Of a stretch of DNA of 64,000 nt, positions 1-37,866 are shown piece after piece; position 1 is the stretch's first letter; each line of letters opens with the position of its first letter. The notes under the pieces are model-generated. The model ran no database searches. It was not told where the DNA came from and was given only the letters and a program-made list of their open reading frames with translations. The stretch is from the NCBI GenBank assembly GCA_007844125.1, contig CM017573.1:11421940-11485939 (forward strand), written 5' to 3'. The translations under genes were made by a program, and so were the position numbers. Source of the DNA: Sinonovacula constricta. Lineage: Eukaryota > Mollusca > Bivalvia > Cardiida > Solecurtidae.

Positions 1-346
1 GAAAGAGCTAGAAAGTGAGAAATCCAAAGCACCATAGAGAGCATGCGGTTTAAACAAGACGATGACTATCCTGGGAACTAAACACCCGCTTACACTCTCT
101 TCATTTGACAGTGATAGACCCTAACTCTGGTGGGAAGTAGAGTGATTGCTACTTTGTTTTCCTTACACTCTCCTGCATTTGTAATTACAAGCTACATTGT
201 TAACATCAGTATACACGGTTTACTTTGTTAAACAATACTTCGACAAAGAGCTGCAAATTCCTATAAATGGTAGCTACTTTTTATAGATGCAAGGTACACA
301 TTAATGTTGCATGAAACTTTCAATGTTATAAAAACGGAAAACTTAC

Positions 347-465
347 TTTCTTCTCAGAAAAAGGCCTCACAGAAATACAGCTATTTCCTGTTGTTGTTGT
401 TTTTGTCAGCTGCATTCCATAAGTGACACCGCTCTCTAGAGTGGCACCAGTAATAGAACAGCTCG
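347..465 (-). CDS. Possible internal exon, unidentified protein
   Basis: An open stretch of 39 codons on the minus strand ends exactly at a strong donor (AAGAAA then GTAAGT). A TAA lies just upstream in frame, so the exon would have to start at the TTAAG acceptor at 466-467, entering in phase 1 and leaving in phase 0. The reading includes SITGATLESGVTYGMQL and ends NSCISVRPFSEKK, with two cysteines, which looks like an extracellular protein. A second frame is partly open too, and the acceptor has a poor pyrimidine tract. It lies downstream of the Ser/Thr-rich frame at 757-1194 on the same strand, but the phases do not join directly. Family unknown. Confidence 0.33.
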
Positions 466-546
466 CTTAAATGGGTATTACCTAAGATTAAAAATATAAT
501 ATTATAAAATATAGTACAATTGTTATGGTTATGAATATAATGACGA

Positions 547-601
547 TAGTAGTAGTAGTAGTGGTGGTAGTAGTATTAGTATTAGTAGTAGTAGTAGTAG
601 C
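547..601. repeat. (GTA)n microsatellite
   Basis: An interrupted GTA/GTG/ATT trinucleotide tract of about 55 bp. It is the same motif class as the 1.5-kb array at 45.4 kb. Confidence 0.9.
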
Positions 602-756
602 AGGAACATTGAATACTACATATACATGTTAATTGTAAACTTACTATTGATACAGAGAATAATCGACAACGAGCAGAAGTTATACGGTAAAAACACGCGC
701 TTGATCTGGCGTCAATGACGTTATCAGCGATGACGAAGTAGATAATTTTGATGTCG

Positions 757-1194
757 TTACGTTGTTGCCGTTAAAGATTTTAACATTGTCGTCACCACTG
801 TAGACTCTGATAACGTTGTGGTCCTATTTGTAGCTGATAACACTGTAAACGCTGCCGGAACTTTTGACGTTGAATACGTTGTAGATTGTACAAATACTGT
901 TGACGTTGGAGGCGGGTTTGACGATGATGTTAGCACACTTGACGTTTGAGCCGTTGATGTAATCCTGGTCGCTTCTGATGAATATGACGTTGTTGTTAAT
1001 ACTGATGAAGGTGTTAAAGTCGCGTGTGTTCTTGCCGCCACTTTCACAGGCGATTTTGATCCGATTGGAACCGACGTTTTAAAGAAAGCCGGCCTTTGCG
1101 AACTCATCGCAGATACATTGAATGCTGACGTTAGATTCGTTATTCCTATCAAAGTAGACGTTGAAAACGATGTAACGCATGCAAAGTTGCACAA
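757..1194 (-). CDS. Ser/Thr-rich, mucin-like open frame
   Basis: A 145-codon frame made mostly of Thr and Ser with Val, Ala and Pro, for example TSSVLTSSSNPPPTSTVF. Ser and Thr are spelled with many codons (ACA, ACG, ACT, ACC, TCA, TCG, AGT), which argues against a simple DNA repeat and fits selection for an O-glycosylated stalk. The local base composition is richer in GC than the flanks. The annotated ATG may not be the true start, because the frame stays open slightly upstream. The stop TAA overlaps a possible donor (AAC then GTAACG), so this may be an internal exon. No signal peptide, membrane segment or recognisable domain is visible. A chance frame in ACGTCA-rich DNA is the alternative. 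Confidence 0.35.
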   Translation of the reverse strand: MCNFACVTSFSTSTLIGITNLTSAFNVSAMSSQRPAFFKTSVPIGSKSPVKVAARTHATLTPSSVLTTTSYSSEATRITSTAQTSSVLTSSSNPPPTSTVFVQSTTYSTSKVPAAFTVLSATNRTTTLSESTVVTTMLKSLTATT

Positions 1195-1224
1195 ACGTGG
1201 TGGTGATTTAATAATTCCTTTCCG

Positions 1225-4200
1225 TAATTAATGAATACAGTTTTATTTTTATAACGCATGACGACAGAGCGTGTTGATTATCCCGAGAAAGGCAGTTTTA
1301 GTATTTCCGACAGTAAGATCAGATAAACTATTAACACTATTAAGTGTTTGACTGAATCATAGTCAAAGTATGTCCTATTCTATTCTATGTGTAGTTTAAC
1401 GCAGACCGACGTTCTCCAACTCATCCTTACACTAGCCACAATAACCTTACTTAGTCGCACAAAGAAACAGCTAAAACCGCGTCGCTAAAGAAGATTTAAC
1501 CCATCAGCGAGGCTGGTTTGAAGTGCCTATAGTTCTACCTTTGTGGCCGTTAAAGGAGATTATTTGTACGTGTTTATATACACCCACTCTTACAGTATTC
1601 CATTTATTTCACTTTTCACAAATTGCCTCTCCGAATTAACGCACACTTATATAAAATTCCATCCTTTTCTTATTTCGATATTCGCCTCTCTTATCATGTA
1701 TTTACATACTGCTGATATTATTACATTTATTTTCAAGCATTGTAATGAATTTAAATATGATAATTAACCTAACTGTTATTATGCTAATCGTTCTCATTTA
1801 ATAAAACTAAATAGTTTAGTTTAACTCTTTAAGTTCTAAAACTGATTGATAATTACACAACTCATATAATTAACTGGAGTACATACGTATATTACTTCAC
1901 ACACAGCAATCACATTAATCTGCATACATCCAAAGCTAGTTTAAATCCATATTGCAGTTTACGTTTCCTTCAAACATTTTCCTTAAGTCGTTAATATAAT
2001 ATTCACTGTGAACAGGTGGGCATGTGTTGCCTAACCCTAAATCTTTAAAATGGTAAGAGGTTTCCAAAAAGAGACAGCAGATTTTTTCTCTTTTACCGAA
2101 GCAACCTCATTAGGACTCTCTCAAAGTTTGGAGCCAAGTTTATGTGACCAAAAATCGGCAAAAACCGTAAGAGGTTAGTTTTCACTGGCAGAACTTTAAG
2201 GACACGTAGTTCAATAGTTGTTCCTCGGCTTTGCCAGGTACACATGTTTGCTAACTCGAAATATGTGTTACTGCTGGACAATCCTTAGCGCTTTGGCATA
2301 AATACCTTTCGGAATGATAAATTCACTCACCTTTTCCATTTTGTGAGAAGAAGGCTAGGCTAGGCTCACATTCCCCTTATTAAATTACCGAACAAAGAAA
2401 CTGTTAAGAGTGAACCGCTTTCCTAATTATACTTTGTTAAAAAACTACAAATGAGATATTGTAAGTCTATTTTTTTATAGTTAGATAAATTAACTAAATC
2501 AAAATAGATTAACATTATTTGTTTACATTATTTGTAAGTAGAACATATTTGAATTCTCTTTTTTGTTTAGAATAAAGTATTTCTCTGTAATTACTTTCTA
2601 GTCAATTATATTTCGAATAGTGTATTTTTGAATAGAAAAGCTTGTAGAATTACATTAACCCGATTTTATCATGGGTCCGAACTATAACTGAATTGCTTAT
2701 AATTCTTCATTCTCTTTTACAGCCAAAATTGCAGTTTAATACTTATGCTATTAGTAATGTCAAATTTAAATAAATCACAAAAACCGTGACTTTCCAGGAT
2801 AGGGTAATGTTTCGGTGGAATGTCATGTAAACGAAAACATGTCAACTTGATACGAATATTTTTAGTGAAAGTAAAAGATCGCTATTCTATCGCAGTAAAA
2901 CAGTCCTGAACAGTACATATTTTTTACCAGGGCAGAATGTTTCTTCCTTTATAGAGGTAAACTACTGATAGTGTCAGAATTTGTGTTATACAGCTTTTTG
3001 ATTGATGGCGTCATCGATGTCATCATGATGCAGATCACGTCATACCACTATTTTTACCAAGTAGTGATGTTAAAGGCATTCGCAAAATAGTATATTGGCG
3101 TTAAAAATCGAGCGGTAAAAGGAATCTGACACGCGTTGTCATTTTAAACAAATAGTGTTTAAACTCAACAAAGGCTTACTTATTATCATTTTCCCTGAAC
3201 TCGTTAAACATGTATGTTTTATTAAATAGCAAGTTGTGTCAGGCCCTTCATAAAGTATACAAATAATCAAGCCAAGGTACACTTTATTACACACAAAAAA
3301 GCAAAACAAATAAGCAATCCGTAAACATATTATACAATATATAAAACAATACACAGCAAACATTTAATAAAATATTAGTAATACTATGTAACCACAAAAG
3401 TACATGAAGTCATACAATGTTCAGAGCATAACATTTTAATTATTTTTTACTGTTTATTTCTCTGGTGTTACATTTAACAGTTAATTTAATAGTAGATACT
3501 CTTAGTTTAACAAGAACTACAATGTTTACATTTAACCCAACGAACAGCCAGCACCTCCGTTTTATTATTAATAATAATCATGTAACTGCATATTCTTTAA
3601 CGTCCCTAAGGTCTTTGTGTTAAACAAGGGGAGATGTTTCGTATTTTTTTCATGATTCACATTTTACATAGGATATTACTTATTATGTGTAAGGTATAAC
3701 TGTTTTTAGTAACGTCTAACTAAAGAGGTTTAGAAATTATTATAGTGTTATTATTTTATTGAAAATAAAGTAGATTTCAAATAAATTCTGAATTGTATAA
3801 ATAAGGATAATCGCATGCATACTTAAAGAGGGATAAATACACGAAATAAAAAATGGGGACCAATCTTACTAAATGTCTCATATAAAATCTCATCTTCAGT
3901 CATTGCAAACAGACCCCCAAAAGGTGTTGGACAAAATTATTAAAGTGGACAAAACTGGTTTTATTCTAGACATGGTTATTGGAGATGAAAGCAGACATCT
4001 ATATGACGTAATGTTCTATTATAAAACAATACGATACTGCCCAATTATTACAAATCGATTTCTCAAAAAAACACTTGAATCTCTTTCTTGGACTTGTATT
4101 GATAAAAAAAAGCCTTTGACCTTATTTTAAAAAGTTGAAAAAACAACATATTTTTTACAAATATCAAATCCTATTGCATGGTTATTGGGCATTTAACTAA

Positions 4201-6085
4201 ATGGTTCTGTCTGCAGCGTTGGTTGTGTTGTCAATGTAACCCACTATCTCCATACAAAGTTGTAGTTTGTGCAGAGGTGCTGGCTACTTTTATTTGATAA
4301 AGCCAATATACAAAGCGAACATCAAATAACTAATGTAAAATTCCTCAACTTCTAGACGTCACAACTCTCTTTTTGACGACTCTGAAAAAATATTATCAAC
4401 CCATTTAAAACGCTTAATAAGCTTAAACTATATACTAAAATCTCCGACCTTTTGCATTAATATTAAGAAAATCAAAAATTGTTTGGACAGGAAGCCTAAA
4501 AACAGATATACAATACTACGCTGTTATAACATAATCTGTCCAACACAGCTTACAATGGTTAGTATCAAATTTACAACACACCTTAAGTCAATTACCAGGT
4601 TCAGTTAGAAAGAAAATAAGATCTAGAATACATACATGCAATAAAGTCTAAACGAATACTAACCCCATACAGAAAAAAATAAAATAAAATCTAGCACTGT
4701 TATATTCATTAAACATCTAATAAAATCTATTTTTAATCCAAGCCTGACACAGTAAATAAACGTTAAACTATGTTCTTCACATTTCTTTGAGATGGAAAAC
4801 CCAGAAGGGTTAAGAATATTTTATTTGGAATTCTTCAGTCTCTTTAAAGATTACACGAATAAGTAAACTTATAATACAGTAGACATATTAAAATACAACT
4901 TGTTAATATTGTACTTGCTTGAATTGGGTCCAGAATACATAAAACGAATCTGGCTTTAATTGATAACATTTTTTGCTAAGATGTGTGTAGCTAGCAAACA
5001 TATTTTGCAATAAATCAAAATGCACAATAACTCTGTGGAAAAAAGCTATGTACAGTGTATATACAGTATACGAGGCATAGAAGATGGCTCTTTTCTATCT
5101 TTAGGTGGTCTTATAAATGTAAATGAGAATATAACACATTTTCTATAACATAGACGTGTAACGATATCTGTACAGAAATACTTAAAGGGCAAGTGGATAG
5201 ACACTACTGATAGTAAAATAAGTCACCCGAATATGCCGTTGGTGGTTTTAATTGCCAACGCAAATAAACAAGGATCGAAAAATATCTACGATAGGCTATT
5301 ATAAGTAATAATATAATTCCGATCTCAGCATATTTAAGAAATAATTTCACTGTTTACCATAAAAGTAACTTACTAAAAACATACAGCATAAATTTTAAAT
5401 GTGCTAAAGATTCCCAACAACAGTGGTTTTAATCAAGAATTTGCCACAGAGTACTTGTCACCAAGAAAAAATTGTAAGAAATATATTTTGCAAAAAGGTA
5501 ATTATGTTCATAATGTAAATAATAAAATGAAACTATTCTACATTGTTTTTTACAAATGAAACGTCATAAAACAATGCTGAGTACAATTGGAATGATTTAT
5601 CGATACACAATGTCTATGTGTGAATTTAAAACTGACAATATCAAACATAACTAATATAATCTTTATGAAAAATAAAATATTACTAAAAACAACAAGAATA
5701 AAAACAACAAAAGAAAACAACAAAAAAACAAACAACCCATCTAGCTTCAATAGCTTTTTATACTTTCCGATCCTTAATGATTAACACCACCATCTTTAAG
5801 TAGAGTGCATTTCAAGATTTCCAAGATGCAGTAGAGTTTTTTTTTGCAACATAGTAGCCCTTCGCTTAATTAGACATTTCATAGTAAAAAGGTTTAATTA
5901 ATGAAAAACGCCCACACGTGACACATCAATAAACAAAGCGTGAATATGTGATATTTGCATTTATGTTTTTTTTTTGTTTTTTTTGTTACGTGGGCAAACT
6001 AAAGCTGATGACATAGAAACATTCTAAACTATGTTAGCTGTTCAGTACCCAGTACACAAGACATTGATACACTGGACACTTAAGT
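1225..6085. other. AT-rich stretch with no gene recognised
   Basis: I saw no convincing exon, RNA gene or mobile element here. Short frames at 1543-1767, 3873-4130 and 5550-5750 are of a length expected by chance in such AT-rich DNA. A short ATG frame at about 2333-2341 on the minus strand runs into a GTGAGT donor (Met-Glu-Lys), but nothing else supports it. Confidence 0.4.
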
Positions 6086-6087
6086 AG

Positions 6088-6179
6088 TTCTAGTATGTGT
6101 GTACTATGTTAGACCTAGTATTTTGTGCTAGTTAAAAATCTAGTATACTGTATTATTTGTGGATCTAGTATACTGTATC
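6088..6179. repeat. Short minisatellite, CTAGTATACTGTA-like units
   Basis: About three and a half diverged units of roughly 24-28 bp. Each carries CTAGTA followed by a T/G/A-rich spacer, and the last two units share ATCTAGTATACTGTAT. Confidence 0.5.
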
Positions 6180-6624
6180 GTTTTGTCTCACGACAATAGT
6201 TTCTATTCTGTAACACATTATAGTTAAAACAAAATACATAAAATGCTGTTGTTTTTATACAGCATCTGTATTGTGTTTATTATAGGATCACAAACAATAC
6301 ACAATATGGAAAAAAATAGGTAAACATTTTCATAAATTCATTATAGTATACTTCGTATATTTGAACTAAGCAATTAAGAGTAAATATTATGGCTATATTT
6401 TTAAAAACAACATAAAACACAAAGCAAAAACAGACAGCTTCCACAGCAATAATAATTCGACTGTCAATAAAGCATTTGTATTGTACCAAAACATTGTTAC
6501 ATTAACGTTCTGTTATATATGTTTGTACAGTTGTGTTTGTAGTCAAACCTATATTAAAAGACCACACACGATACAGGACTAACTTGGTTTCTTAAGATCA
6601 TACATTATTTTTCTTCAGTAAAAG

Positions 6625-6630
6625 TTTATT
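6625..6630 (-). terminator. Candidate polyadenylation signal
   Basis: TTTATT on the plus strand reads AATAAA on the minus strand. It is the first such hexamer I found downstream of the stop codon at 7059-7061 and would give a 3' untranslated region of about 430 bases. The hexamer is common in AT-rich DNA, so this is only a candidate. Confidence 0.3.
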
Positions 6631-7058
6631 TTAGCAAATAGAGTCCTAAAAATAGCAAATCTGGTTTGGTTAAAAGGTTTGATGAAACGTGACACTTTGT
6701 CCAAGTCAGCCAAGTATGCGCAATGCACGGCCGTGTGTGATAAGCGACGATGTTTAAGTGGTCGTCGATTGGGGTCCATTTACAGCATGTGTGACACAGT
6801 TGGTCTTTCATTACGCTGCAATTAAAGAATCGAATTTACAAGCGCAGCTTTGAAGTGGTCGTACGGAGCAGGTAGTAGCCTGTTAGGGGCGGTCGCATGG
6901 TCAAGTTTGACTGTATGTCTTTTTAAAGCAACATTTCGCAAAAAAAAAATACACATGTGATGTCCTTTGTTGAACCTTGTCTTCTTTACTACAACATCTC
7001 ACATTACAACTACGTTATAAAAATAGGAAACACTATCAAATGTTCATTGTGACTTATT

Positions 7059-33354
<26,296 letters not shown>

Positions 33355-33594
33355 CTGTAATGGAAATAATAATTAATGCCGATTATTCATAGATCTAAAT
33401 TGTCGTACAGTTGCAACAAGCACAATTATTAATAAAAAAAAAAGATTTAAAGCACATTTATAGATTAGTAATAAAACATATTTAGTATAGTAAATAAAAT
33501 ACCCAGTTTAGCAATATATGACATGTTTACATATTTATTGCAGGAAAACAATAATAACACGACTGAACAATCAACTGGGTCAGATTTGGTTTAC

Positions 33595-33685
33595 CTCTTG
33601 AATACTTTTTAACTGGGACGTGTTTTATGCAATGATATCTTCCAGCTGACACCTGGACTCTTGCAGTATTTTTTCCAGCGTAAAA
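33595..33685 (-). CDS. Possible alternative or relic 5' exon
   Basis: 91 bp, open only in phase 0 and leaving in phase 1, the same phases as exon a. It could replace exon a before exon b but cannot be spliced to it. It reads FYAGKNTARVQVSAGRY then HCIKHVPVKKYSR. The acceptor is TTTTGTAAG and the donor AGAG then GTAAAC. About 100 bp upstream of it is homologous to intron DNA near 28.45-28.55 kb, so this may be part of a duplicated, partly decayed segment. Confidence 0.3.
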
Positions 33686-33914
33686 CTTACAAAATATAAT
33701 AAGAATATATGACAACGTCATTTGAGCATGGGAACATATACCAAACTCCGAAAAGGTACAGAACAAAGGTATTTCACATGCAAGTCAAGCGAAAAGTATG
33801 AAAAAAAAATTGTGATGAAAGATTTAACGAAAAAGGCAAACCCGCAGGCACAAATCAATGTTACTTAAAAATATTGTGAAATGTATTTCATGTTCTTGAC
33901 GGTTTGTTTTTTAC

Positions 33915-33987
33915 CTGTAGTGAATCTAGGTTAGGGGGGTGGGCTACTGCCTTCATTAACGTAAATAAAACGTTTTTTGAGGTGTTG
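33915..33987 (-). CDS. Possible exon upstream of exon a
   Basis: 73 bp, open only when entered in phase 2, leaving in phase 0 as exon a needs. It reads NTSKNVLFTLMKAV then AHPPNLDSLQ. The acceptor is TTGTTTAACAG and the donor TACAG then GTAAAA. No phase-compatible exon was found further upstream. Confidence 0.33.
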
Positions 33988-34039
33988 CTGTTAAACAAGT
34001 AAATGTAAACAAAAAAAAAAACAAACAAAATACACCTAC

Positions 34040-34077
34040 CTGTATTAAATGTACACAATTATATGGGTCAACGTTTG
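34040..34077 (-). CDS. Possible small 5' exon
   Basis: 38 bp, phase 1 to 0, reading (P)NVDPYNCVHLIQ. The donor is TACAG then GTAGGT and the acceptor AACTTAG. Its phases join the ATG exon at 34633-34654 to exon a or to the relic exon at 33595-33685, but not to the one at 33915-33987. This is a speculative 5' alternative. Confidence 0.22.
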
Positions 34078-34632
34078 CTAAGTTATTTTTCTATTTTGTA
34101 TTTACTATATACATCGAAATGTCAGTGAACCAATTTCAGTAACGCAGTATTTTAAAAATCTATACTATTTTTGTACATCTATTGTAACGGCATACGTCAG
34201 CGGCCAGTTATATGCGACATTTGAAGCTTGTTCCCGAATAACAATTTTATGTGCAATCTTAAAGTCATGAGGTATAGAGTAAAAATTGGGGATTACATGT
34301 TGAAAACGTGCACGTTTTGTATTCGTGTTGTTTCTATTCTAAGCACTTACGGCACACTGCTGTATATTGTCGGCAATTACACAACCGTATTTATTATGTC
34401 ATAAATAATGTCACTTCATTATATATAAATCAAGTACCCCCTTCTATACAAATACATTAAATCGAAATAAGAATTGCTTGATTAAAATATTACAAAAAAA
34501 GCATCTAGCATACCAATCAAAAGCGTGGTGTAGCAGTTAATTGCCACTGTCACACGTCAATCAACCCTTAAAAAAATTGCCGACGTTGCTAATTGGCTAA
34601 TTTTAAAAGATTTATCAGTAACAAACACTTAC

Positions 34633-34654
34633 GTCCTGAGCAGTGTTTTCCCAT
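34633..34654 (-). CDS. Possible initiating exon (Met-Gly-Lys-His)
   Basis: ATG followed by seven codons (MGKHCSG plus one base) and a strong donor, GGAC then GTAAGT. It is preceded by a pyrimidine-rich CACATTCCTCCACAAA leader. It could be the start of the macro-like gene, but the chain to exon a depends on the weak exon at 34040-34077. Confidence 0.25.
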
Positions 34655-35664
34655 TTTGTGGAGGAATGTGAGAAATTTAAAAGAAAGTAATGCATTTCAG
34701 ATTTTAAAATGTATATATAAGAATATAAGATGTAGCGGTAAAAAGTATCAAATGGTTTAGTAAGAAAGAGCACACAGCCCCGTGTTTCCTAACACAAATC
34801 GCATTTCGCAAAATAATACAAAACTACTTTCAAAAATATACAATATAATCTCATGAATACATAAATGTGTGACGCTTGCCTCAAAATGACAGTTACTGTT
34901 TTATAAGAATATTCATTCCTCTGATGCTAAAACACAAACGACTCTTTTTTTAATTATTGATTGAGGATTTACATATACTGATACTTAATCAGTTTCCTTC
35001 GAAGAAGAACCACGATGTTTGAAATCACGGAAAAGCAAGATTCGTATCAAATCCCCTGTACAATACAGTGCAAAATCGTCCTTTACATCTATACTGTATT
35101 CTATTAGTCAATTTAGTTCCATATATACGTCAATTTAGTTTGAACTGAAAAGTTAAACCAGGTTAAATCCTTTCGAAAGGTGCACACAGCTTGCATATGA
35201 TTCAATTAAAGCGACACCATTGTTGCCCAATTCGTCTAAAATTGGCTACATATTTCAATCAAAACAAGTATTAACTTCAATCTTGTTCGTCACACTCTAT
35301 GTCCTTTTAATCAACACAGAGGTTACTGTGTCCAGAGTAAATGTAGTCGCAATAATTCATGCAGTTATGATAGTAATCCTAAAAGCTAATATTTTTTTTA
35401 TGTGAGAATACACATTGTCTGTTTAAAATGTCTGTTCGTCAAGTCAACATAAAAGGTGGTATCCGGCAGTTTACATACACCAAATGCGTGTTACAATATT
35501 TACCCACAGCATAAACTTATACCTTATTCTGAGTAAAGACGATTTTTGAAAACTGCCTAAATGTGAGACAGTACATATTACGAAAAAATACTATCTGGAT
35601 GACGATATAACACGATCTCAAAAGCAAGTTATCAGGTGGTTTTCTCAGTTGAAAGCATGTTGCA

Positions 35665-35830
35665 TGACCTTCTCATTAAAGTTGCCATTTATGCACGCAA
35701 AATGTTATTACCTTAATATTAATATAACATAAATTGATAAAACATCTATGTGAATTGAAAAACAAAAGCAAAACAATAAAAAATAACAAATTAGCAAATT
35801 AATTTAAAATTGGTTTGTTCAGCCCAAGTT
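35665..35830 (+). repeat. Direct repeat, copy 1
   Basis: 166 bp from GACCTTCTCATTAAAG to TGTTCAGCCCAAGTT, over 90% identical by eye to 36279-36450. The pair brackets the start of duplicated block A. Confidence 0.88.
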
Positions 35831-36059
35831 CGCATAATTTTGGATTTGCTGTGAAACTCTTCATTGTATATTTAAGACTGCTTTGCGTTTGAACTGCTCG
35901 TTGATCTTATAGATTGTTTGCCAAGCGTAGATAAGCACAAGACAAGCGTCTACCGGACAAAGATAGGTCTCCCTAAGGCGCTCGTCAGGCATAACAATTT
36001 ATGATTGTGCTCAGTATGTGACTGGCGCTTACAAAGAATTGAATGGCGACTCATAGAAT

Positions 36060-36200
36060 CGTACTCACGTGGGTTCATGTTACAGCAGTAACAATGTAAC
36101 ACTATTGTGCATACGGTCTTATTGATTTCATTATACCGCGCTTTAACAGCAAAGTTTGAGAATAACATTGATATTGACATAGTACCTGTGTCAGAGTTAA
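36060..36200 (-). pseudogene. Coding-like remnant, minus strand (copy A)
   Basis: Entered at a CTGACACAG acceptor, the frame reads GTMSISMLFSNF then YNEINKTVCTIVLHCYCC. The matching copy-B frame (near 51.07-51.18 kb) reads GTMSIAFFKNNT and YNEINKAVWTIVLNEY before a stop. The conserved acceptor and YNEINK core suggest a former exon. Family unknown. Confidence 0.3.
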
Positions 36201-36278
36201 ACCTTGTCATGTTGCGACACATTTCGTACCGACATACACGCGTCGCATATAATCATTAGATTACTTTGCTAAAGATTT

Positions 36279-36450
36279 GACCTTCTCATTAAAGTTGCCA
36301 TTTATGCACGCAAAATGAATATTTTATTACCTTAATATTAATATAACATAAATTGAAAAAAAAATCTATGTGAATTGATAAACAATAGCAAAACAATAAA
36401 AATTAACAAATTAGCAAATTAATTAAAAATTGGTTTGTTCAGCCCAAGTT
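36279..36450 (+). repeat. Direct repeat, copy 2
   Basis: 172 bp matching 35665-35830. The differences are a few substitutions and an extra AATATTT. The block-B copy near 51.2 kb has no equivalent, so this local duplication is younger than the A/B duplication. Confidence 0.88.
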
Positions 36451-37819
36451 TTCAATTCAAGATCGTTTATAAAACCCATCGTCGTTTGAGTTTTGCAATT
36501 AGTAACTCGAGTCTCATTGAAGTTTAAAAGCTTTAAAATCAACATTGGATTTTTATTAAATGTGTGTTAATATCTGGAACGGCAATAACAGATGCGTGAC
36601 AAAATATTATTACGATGGTTACGTTAATTTTAAGTTAAAATATGAGTATGCATCCTGAATTCTACCTTATAGTGGCAACATTTTTCATTGTATTGCCTTT
36701 ATATGGATAAACTTATCACAAAGTATTTGTCAATATGTATGGAGGATCTGACACGAGTTGTCATTTAATAGAAACACTCATAAAACGAGTTCGGGAAAGG
36801 TAATAGAAGGAAAGCCTTCGGCGATGATAGTTTCATTTTTTTTTCTGGACGAGTCTTATATATGGTTGTATTAATCAGTTTAAGATTCTTTCATCCAATA
36901 ATTTTAATTGCCCAAATACGATTTGACGAAATTTTAACGCAAAAAGTCATGAGATGATCTGCATATTATATATTGACAAAAACGTATATTATTAATGTTT
37001 TATTAAAGTATTATTACTATATTATTAATAGAACCTACATTTTACATGTGTGCGAGGCTTCATAATTCCTGCCAAGATTGGCCCCTAACACCAGCCCTTA
37101 TTATATTCAGGTCTAGAATGACAAACCGTTTAGCAACCGTTCATTACTATTTAAGCCGAAATATAGAGTTATATACGTTTTCATTTTAAATGGCCACATC
37201 CTTGTGTGCATGGCGTATCTTTCCTTACGCTCAATGCTAATGTAATAAACTGTTCCGAACTAACTTATATCCGAAAGTGATATTTCATTTGGCACGTCAC
37301 AAATGATTACAATGGGATATTGGAGACTGATTGATGCAATGTCCGGCTTGTATACAGCTCCTTGTTGTTGAAAATACTTAGCCCGTTCACCCACACCCGG
37401 ACTCCAACAATGTGCTAATATGACAGTATTGTCAACCAAGCCTTTATAACACTATGTTATAACTATGTATTGCACACATTACTCACGTTTTCCAACCTGG
37501 TCCACAGTATAATGCAAATCAGATACTAATATTATTTATATCAGTATCAAGAAATGGTTTTCTTTCAATTATCTCAAACAAGTTCAAAGAGTGGATTTTA
37601 TACAGGGTACGTGTACTTTGTCTGAAGTGGATAAATAAAAGGTTGCTGCTTGGAAAGTTTGTAGTCTTATAAGGCTTGCACCTTTGTTTGTAAGCATTGT
37701 TTAACCAAAATAAATCATACAAAAGTTACGTCTAAGTATTAATATGTCAATTGTAATGACAATATCATCCACATCTAAATTTGTGACGTACCCCGCACAT
37801 AAATATGCGTTCATGCTTA

Positions 37820-37866
37820 AAGATCTACCCGAGTATTCATATCGTCTTTCTAGTGCTTTTTTGGTT
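37820..37866 (+). pseudogene. Short conserved coding-like remnant (copy A)
   Basis: It reads LKDLPEYSYRLS in both copies (B near 53.27-53.32 kb). Three of the differences inside this run fall at third codon positions and are synonymous (CCC/CCT, TAT/TAC, TCA/TCG). That is what a formerly constrained protein segment would show. Confidence 0.35.

Noticed and set aside
2027..2042. Telomere-like CCTAACCCTAA
   Set aside because: Less than two units, no array.
3873..4130. 85-codon Lys-rich frame
   Set aside because: AT-rich, no splice or domain support; a length expected by chance here.
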